Assembly: GCA_026182355.1 (NCBI GenBank)
Contig: JAPFBL010000068.1
Span: 10,577,001-10,641,000 of the forward strand
Reading direction: 5' to 3'
Source of the DNA: Hermatobates lingyangjiaoensis
Taxonomy: Eukaryota > Arthropoda > Insecta > Hemiptera > Hermatobatidae
DNA: 64,000 nt
The notes under the pieces are model-generated. The model had not been told where the DNA came from. It worked only from the letters and a program-made list of their open reading frames with translations, and did no database searches. Position numbers and translations under genes: made by a program. This document shows positions 57,067-64,000 of the stretch, one piece after another (within the stretch, counting starts at the first letter, position 1; each line of letters opens with the position of its first letter).

Positions 57067-57420
57067 GTCTTTATGTGTGATGTGGTATCCGCCTCCGTGA
57101 GGTCCACCTTGGGCGCATCGCATCTACTGTTCAATTCACCTCTCCTATGGGATGATTGTTGTGGGACGTCAGATGTAGCTAAAGGGTCTCACGTTAAAAA
57201 GCGTCGATCTGTTGTGCTTTGTTCATGGAAAGCCGAAAGGTTGATAGACATGATTACAAATCAAAACATGTTTGCTTCTTAATAGCTCCAAGTTGGAGGT
57301 GTACTGTAAGACGCCGGGGAAGTATTACAGCTTCGTCATGCCAGTATGCTTGGCGTTATCCAGCAGTTCGCACTCTCCTTTGTAACACTTATGTTCACAT
57401 ATGAAATATGAATTTTTTTT
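57067..57420 (-). mobile_element. Possible retroposon with poly(A) tail
   Basis: A run of 26 T (57,041-57,066) would be the poly(A) tail of a - strand element extending right. The sequence before the tail on the - strand (GGTGGACCTCACGGAGGCGG) is less AT-rich than its surroundings and non-repetitive within the window. No open frame identifies the family, and I did not find target duplications. Confidence 0.3.
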
Positions 57421-60400
57421 ATTCCAAGAATTTTTCGCTAGTTAAATGTAATTTGATTAGTCAAACACTTGTTAGACAACCATCCTTCACACTATGTAAT
57501 GCATCAGAAAACATATGTTTCATTGGGATTTATTTTTTAAACCTATCAATTTTATTCTCCTAACATATATATTATATTTAACACATTAGAACATATCTAA
57601 TTTTTTTAAAATAAATTCCTAAATAATTTTATTTCACTTAAAAAATGTCTAAGTCAATGTGAATAAATGCAAAAACTTTGGTGAGTAGGTGATTCATATT
57701 CAAAGACAGATTTTCAGTTTTTATAGTATATTGCCCTTTACAGTAATCGGCATTTTTTTTATACAATGCTAATTTTAGGTTTGATTTTTTGATGACTTTT
57801 CATTGTTCTCTAATTATCAGGTTAGCGTTAAAAAATATTTTCATAAATAATAAAATGTATTATAACACCCCTTCTTATTAATTTAATTTTAAGAAAAAAA
57901 AAAACAATTCATCTTTATATTGTGTGCTGTTTTTAGGTATAACAAGTAAAGGTATGTAAATGAAATAGACTGCTTAACTTTTAAGTAGTACTTTACTACT
58001 GAGAATATATATGGTCATAATGATGTATTCATTTCAGGATGAATTTTATTGTTGCCTAATTATGATGACTTTGATTTGTAGCTATAATTTGATTAAAGCA
58101 ATTATATATACCCTAGTTATCAATATGTGAGGCTTGCTGAAGCCTCACGATCGTATGAACCAACAGAGTGACAAGTAGAATTATAACATAAATGATATTT
58201 AAAGTAGTTGAGGTTCTTAGTTGTCAGATGTGGGGAGGAGAATGTTATAAGTTTTAAAAAACTATAGTTACCAGTAAGTCATCAGACAGTTTGTGATTTC
58301 ATATTACTTTAAAGCAATCTCCGCTAATAATTTGCTTAGATTAAATGGAAATATACTCATTGGAGAGTGTAGCGATCAAGTTTTGAACCCATACTTGAAA
58401 TAAAGTGACTTACATAATACATTACTCTCTGACAGCTTTAAATGTAAACAACCACATAATTTTTTATGGTTAGAAGGGAATAAAATATAAATAAATGACA
58501 CATTCAATTTTATCACTGTTTTTTTTCTTTCCTCTTTTTTATATATTTTGCTTTTTTTTTGTTCTTTGATTGGTACAACTGTTTTAACATATTTGTTATT
58601 ATTATATACCTATATATAACGTTATTTATTCAATAATTCCATTTCACGACAACAAGATATATTAAATCATAATGAGTGAGATATTAAAAGGTACATTACA
58701 TGTAACTTGGACATTTGCAAGTAATAAAAATTAATATTTATCAACAACATCATTTTTTAACATTTTTATAAAACACACATTTTGTATTTGAAAAATTTGA
58801 TTTTTTTTTATATTTTTTTGTTTACTAAGTACATTAATCTTAAAATTCTACATCACTGACTGTACAAAAAAATGTTAGGTCCTAAATTCTGATATATTGC
58901 TTCGGTATATACATTACATGGTTTTTTTTGGTTGAATGTCTCCATTCTTTTATCACAATTCTGGGTCGGGGGCATTTTGGCAGTATTTCTCGCGTTCTTC
59001 CCTTTATTTACATATAATAATCTTATTTTATATATTCATGTTTCTACATAACATTCCGTTCCAATTATGAGATCATAGAGTAAAATAAAACGAACGAATT
59101 GAAAAAAAAAAACTTAATCTTCTACTATTCATTTGTTAATTTTGTACCAGTTGCGTATAGTAAAAGTATGTTACTGACTGACCGTACCTGCATTTGCATC
59201 AATGTTTCAAATGTGCAGATAATATAATCTGAGACTTTTCAACTAGAGTGAGCGACAATTTCAGACTTAGAAATAAACTAGTCTATTATTTATATTTGCC
59301 AATTTTAAAACATTAGTAATCAGAAAAAAAATAGGTCATCATTTTTTTAATACTATTTGACAATAATTTAACTGAAACAGTATTCCTTTCCCCATTTGTA
59401 CAAAATTTTATCGAAACCTACATTGGATCGAAAATTAGGGAAGTACTTAGTGTTTTCTAATTACAGTGAGACTTCTTTATTAATAATTCACAAAAGAAGC
59501 CTTTATTCTGAAAGCAAATAAAGATTAAAGAACATATAATACAAAAATTACCCAAAGTCTTTAACAAGTATTGAAGAAAATAAAAATTAACACATACAGC
59601 ACACAGTTATTTAGCTTAAAACTTTTAAAAAGCCAAAGGTGTTGTTTGCAAATATTGAATTACTGTTGATGGAGAATATATGATCTTTTGAGTTCGTGCT
59701 GTTTTGTTTTGTGTGATACACACAGGAAATCTTCATGTTTACAGATAGTATCCATAAAAATGTTTTCTCAGAGGTTACAGAGAAACTTGAATGCCTTTGA
59801 GCATAATACAGATTGGATTTAAACACAATATCTTATTGAAAAGAAAAATGGACTCCAAAAATTTAAATTTATAGAAGTAATAAGAAATTGTATTGAAAAG
59901 AACTAATAGTTGATTATCAATAGAGTCATACTAGATGTCAACACTTTCCTTCCTAATCAATGAAATCCTGTTTTCCATTTTTCTTAAACTTTTGTTTATT
60001 TATTTTTTTCTGTATGGATACTGATTAATACTGTTCACACTGTAATATGATTTCGAAATACTCAATACTTTAATGGTAGTTTTTTTTTAAAAAAATAATT
60101 GTTAAACTTCTTATGATCAAAGGGGAAAAACATCAAAATTTAAAACTTTTTAAAAAGTTACAAATGTTGTATGTGCCAATTTTTTTATGTGAATCAGGAC
60201 CTATGAGATCCATTCTTTACATGAACAAAGCAGAGAACAACATACATTTCAAAAACATTGTGTCATACACTTTTTGAATCTAACACATATGCTACCCATT
60301 TATTATAATTTGCACACACACTTAACTACCTCTATCTGACTGGATTACTGTAGAGATTTACAAAAGCTATTATTTAATCTGATTTTTGTACATGGTGATT

Positions 60401-62566
60401 TTGTTGGTTATACAATTATGCAAACCTTCTAATTACAAACCTAACTCAAAACTACAATAACTTAATTACATCACAATTTCAGCTATGTGAGTTGTTCCAA
60501 GGACTTATCATTGTCCCAGTTAGTAATAAATATAGACTTTTTTGAAGAAATAAAAAAAATACCCCTCGGCAGTAACTGTATTGTTACAATTATTATACTT
60601 TAATATTCAAACATTAACCTATTCAATCATAACTACTAAAAGTATTTTCTCTTATTTATGGCATATAAGGAAATTATTTCTAACTACAAATCTTTTTATT
60701 TTTTAAATAAAGTTAAGAACATATTTACATAAAGAGATGAGGGCTTTTGGCTTTTTTTTTTCGTGGGAGGAAGGATGGGCCATAATAAAGAAATTAAGCA
60801 CATTCATTAACTTAATTTGGTGTAGTTCAACATAAAGTGCTTTTAGAGAAATGAAATTGGCCTTTAAAGGCACTTTGACGATTAGAATACCGTCAATTAT
60901 AAAAATATTAATATAATCAACACCTAGTCAAAATTTTGGTGTTGCTTATGACTGATTTAAGAGAAATAATATTTGAAGGAAACAAGATGCATGTTAGTGT
61001 ATCGAGTGGTTATTAGAAACACCTCTAACTGCATCTCGTGTTTTTGAGAGAAAGCGAGACTTATATCTCTTCTTTTTTTTTTTAATAAAATATACCACGA
61101 ATTCTGCTCTTTCCTATCGTGATTAATCTAAAAAAATAAAGAAAATTACTTAATTTGATTTAATTAATTTTCTTGGGTAAAATATCTTATCCTATAAACA
61201 AAGCAGCGCATGTGTAAACAAATTTAGAATACTTAAAATGCATTACTTTTTTTTTTTAAATTAATTCAAAGAAAATACAAAAATGTTTTTAATAAAATAA
61301 ATATATATATATTTTTTTTAAAAATAACCAATAACTTAAACAAATATATACAGTAATAATGGGAAATAATTTTCATATGTCTAGTAATAAAATAATAAAA
61401 GGAATAACTCCTTCAAAATTATTCGTACTTATTATATGACCTTAATTTCTGACTGAAAGACTTTGTGTGATTTGTTTTGTTATTACAATAAATAATTTAT
61501 TAAATATAATCAAGATTAGACTGATCGAATTGATAAAACAACGTATCCTCCTGTAATTTGTATAACTAATGGTTTAATTGACATAAATATGAATAAATAA
61601 GAAGAGGAACGTAGTTTGGTCAGAAATTTTTACATCAATTATCTCTCTTTTACATAAATATATATATTATTTTTTTTTTTGAAAAAAAAACTTCCATTGC
61701 ACTATGTGTCACAAAAACTATATATGTTTTATAGTCATTGTGAATACAGTTGATACTTGAAATAAAATGGATCAACTGTAGAGCAAGATATTTGTTACTA
61801 TTATCTAACAAAAAAAAAAAAGATAAAGAAAAAAACCTTAGTTTATACGAAAGGGTGGTTTTGAACATAATTATTGCTAGGCTGAGGGACCTGGTGAAAA
61901 CGAACCATTATTGACCCTGAAAAAGTACTTTCAAGTCAGTTCCAGCGCTGCACACTACCAATACTGCGATTCAGATAATTGTACTTTGTTAATTTTTATT
62001 TCCTTGGATCTGAATATTTAGCAATTAGAGATTAAATTTATTGTACTTGATTTCGTAGCCACTTAATATTTCCTTTTTTTTTCGTTCCATTTGTTAGAAA
62101 CGTTACTTCTATTGCGTGCTTATAGTTCAGTTCATACTGTTATAACAAATTACGATTTTTATATTTGTAATAATATATTTGTATTATATTGAAATAAATA
62201 TATTATTATGTAGGTAATTAGTATTCGCGTTATATATAATAACCTGATTTTTAAGGCATGGTTGAACTACCTCGAAGTTAAAATTGATATACCAGTAATA
62301 CGGCTGCAGTAGTTTAATTAGGTAAATATCCTTATTAAGAGTGGTTATGAATTAATTTTTTTTTAATGTATTTTGTTTATGTTATATGAACGATATTATT
62401 TTATAATGTCCTGTTTTTTGCTGTCAGAATTTTGCTTGAGTATCCTGAAGCTATATTTAACGAAATCATTTGATTTACGAGAGTGAGACACGTTGGTAGT
62501 GCGGGGCAGGGGGTTGGTTGTGGCTACGATGCCGAGTACAGGGCAGTGTCGTCGCTGCGGCAGTTC

Positions 62567-62716
62567 TTAGCACTTGCGGTTGTTGTTAGCCCCCGAGTGG
62601 TGTCGCTGGCGGTCCGACCTCCGCTGTCGTTTGTTCCTCCCATTCGCTTCCCTTGCTTTGTTCCCCCTCTCTAGGTACTTCGGCTTCAGCAACTCACTTG
62701 TCCTCTCAATGCATTG
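62567..62716 (-). CDS. Possible terminal exon of an unidentified - strand gene
   Basis: A GC-rich island in AT-rich DNA. On the - strand a branch-point-like CCTAACAG and the acceptor TTTTGCAG precede an open frame: QCIERTSELLKPKYLERGNK, then arginine/lysine-rich sequence ending GANNNRKC and TAA. Assuming phase 0 gives 49 codons. The basic tail with a last-but-one Lys and final Cys does not match a family I can name. Upstream exons would lie beyond 64,000. Alternatively the island could be a CpG-rich promoter or untranslated exon and the frame fortuitous. Confidence 0.35.
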   Translation of the reverse strand, partial: QCIERTSELLKPKYLERGNKAREANGRNKRQRRSDRQRHHSGANNNRKC

Positions 62717-64000
62717 CTGCAAAACACAATATTCAACTGTTAGGAAAAGCAAATGCCTTGAAAAGCACATCTTGTAATTTGTATTATTTAGTAGACGTAC
62801 TTTAGTCTCTAGTCTCTCCTCTGAGAGACATATTTACATATTGGTAAAATTGTTCCTTTGATAATGTACTGTTAGAGTAAGTAAACTAATTCAAATATTA
62901 TTGATTGTCGATTCTAAATATCTGTACATTACAAAAAACAATTTTAATATTGAGCCCTAAGAAAAACTTCTTTGGTAGGGTTCAATTTTGACCAATAACT
63001 GCAGATTTTATTCTAAGGAATATTTATAAATCATTACTAATCGTCATACTGCGTGTGTGACCGCCCCTAGCGTGATATTAAAACAGTAGAGTAGGCATGC
63101 AAGCACAACGCACGCACACACATACATACTCGTACATACACACGCACTCATCCACTCGTACATGAATATCCGTTTAAAACTCGAAGCACATTTGGTTTAC
63201 GTAAAACGAGACTTTACTTACCGTACCTAAAGTAAAATAATCGGTATTTTATTTTATTTATTCAAAGCAGTCTCAACTTTTCGTTGCCTTGCACTTCCTA
63301 ATTACCTTCAAAATCCTGATTACCCTACCCCTTATAGTGGTTTACAATTTTTATCATTTAAAAATAAACTTTCCTCTTGCAAAAATGCAAGTGCTATATA
63401 TAAATAATGTATAAAAAATATATAAAATGATAAACATGTAAAAGAAGAAGGAATGAACGAAATTTTTTTTTAAAAAAAAGAAAAGATAATCTTTCATATC
63501 TGTCTATCAGTTTAAAAAAATTGGATTATATTTTTATATGTAATAACATTATTAATTAAAATATTAGTTATGTTAATTTTAATTATTAATAGTATATTAT
63601 ATTAATATACAATTTAATGTAACCATATTTTATCAACTTTTCTTTAATATCCGTATTATCTTAATCCAAACATTTTAAGAGATAATTTATATTACTGCAG
63701 AATATATTTCTACATTTGTATCTCTAAGAAGGGCAATATCCTCGCAGACTGCAACCTATAAATATTAATGCCAGCACTGCAATGCTTTAATCAAAATTGC
63801 GTTGATTTTTCCAAATCTACGAAATGATATTTTTTCTCATAAAAACCCTCTAAAAAATGAAATGTAATAGATGAACTGCTGTTTTGTCTCAGGGCTAAGA
63901 GTAACTTAAAATTTACTGGTTTTTGAGATATCATACTCTTAATCACATAAACACTCACAAATTTGAGAAACCTGTTTCATTTGACTCAGGGGTCTCAAAA
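62717..64000. other. Right-hand end, no feature recognised
   Basis: AT-rich DNA after the GC-rich island, with a short CA-rich stretch near 63,100-63,160 (ACACACATACATACTCGTAC). No coding sequence is recognisable. If the possible exon at 62,567-62,716 is real, this is intron. Confidence 0.5.

Larger units (their letters stand above)
50759..62566. other. AT-rich region upstream of ValRS, no gene recognised
   Basis: The ValRS promoter must lie just right of 50,758. No TATA box is evident. The only items I can support are the dispersed repeat at 51,230-51,335 and a poly(T)-flanked sequence near 57,067. The block 56,420-56,605 is less AT-rich but encodes nothing I recognise. If the terminal exon at 62,567 is real, part of the left flank would be its 3' untranslated region. 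Confidence 0.5.

Noticed and set aside
57010..57282. + strand frame with a long phenylalanine run
   Set aside because: It is driven by the 26-base poly(T) run and does not resemble a protein.
62483..62674. + strand protein in the GC-rich island
   Set aside because: Composition is explained by GC-rich sequence, with no splice or start context and no family resemblance.

Overview
This is nuclear DNA from an animal, most likely an arthropod and probably an insect. It is AT-rich, with long repeat-laden introns, GT-AG splicing and many decayed transposable elements. No bacterial, organellar or viral gene organisation is visible. I cannot name the species from sequence alone.

Two conserved single-copy genes can be assembled completely, and they converge. 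On the + strand, 5,024-14,735 holds an eight-exon gene for actin-related protein 3 (Arp3, 420 aa), the actin-like ATP-binding subunit of the Arp2/3 complex. On the - strand, 50,758-18,559 holds a nineteen-exon gene for cytosolic valyl-tRNA synthetase (ValRS, 1,107 aa). Every exon-exon junction keeps frame in both genes. About 3.8 kb of AT-rich DNA separates their stop codons. A GC-rich, open, arginine/lysine-rich segment at 62,567-62,716 (- strand) follows a good splice acceptor and may be the last exon of a third gene beyond the right edge. The rest of 50.8-64 kb shows no recognisable gene.

The most unusual protein feature is in ValRS. In vertebrates a GST-like domain precedes the catalytic core. 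Here the N-terminus is only a short lysine-rich linker, but exon 14 carries about 60 in-frame residues resembling the C-terminal GST-like domain of eEF1B. They lie between the start of the anticodon-binding domain and the rest of it.

The most unusual DNA feature is a set of repeat families with the complete core of type I hammerhead self-cleaving ribozymes: CTGANGA, a short helix, GAA, a palindromic helix III, then the helix I partner. At least ten copies look intact, in five families. They sit mainly in the introns of both genes, often as head-to-head inverted pairs beside (TA)n tracts, and are densest at 37.4-39.8 kb. One foldback copy at 12,612-12,828 is flanked by a 12-bp target duplication. 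A decayed GIY-YIG-type C-terminus in Arp3 intron 7 suggests that Penelope-like retroelements are the source.

Other insertions in ValRS introns are a 0.63-kb degenerate 18S rRNA fragment, a non-autonomous Helitron, a decayed LINE reverse transcriptase, a LINE zinc-knuckle tail and several microsatellites.
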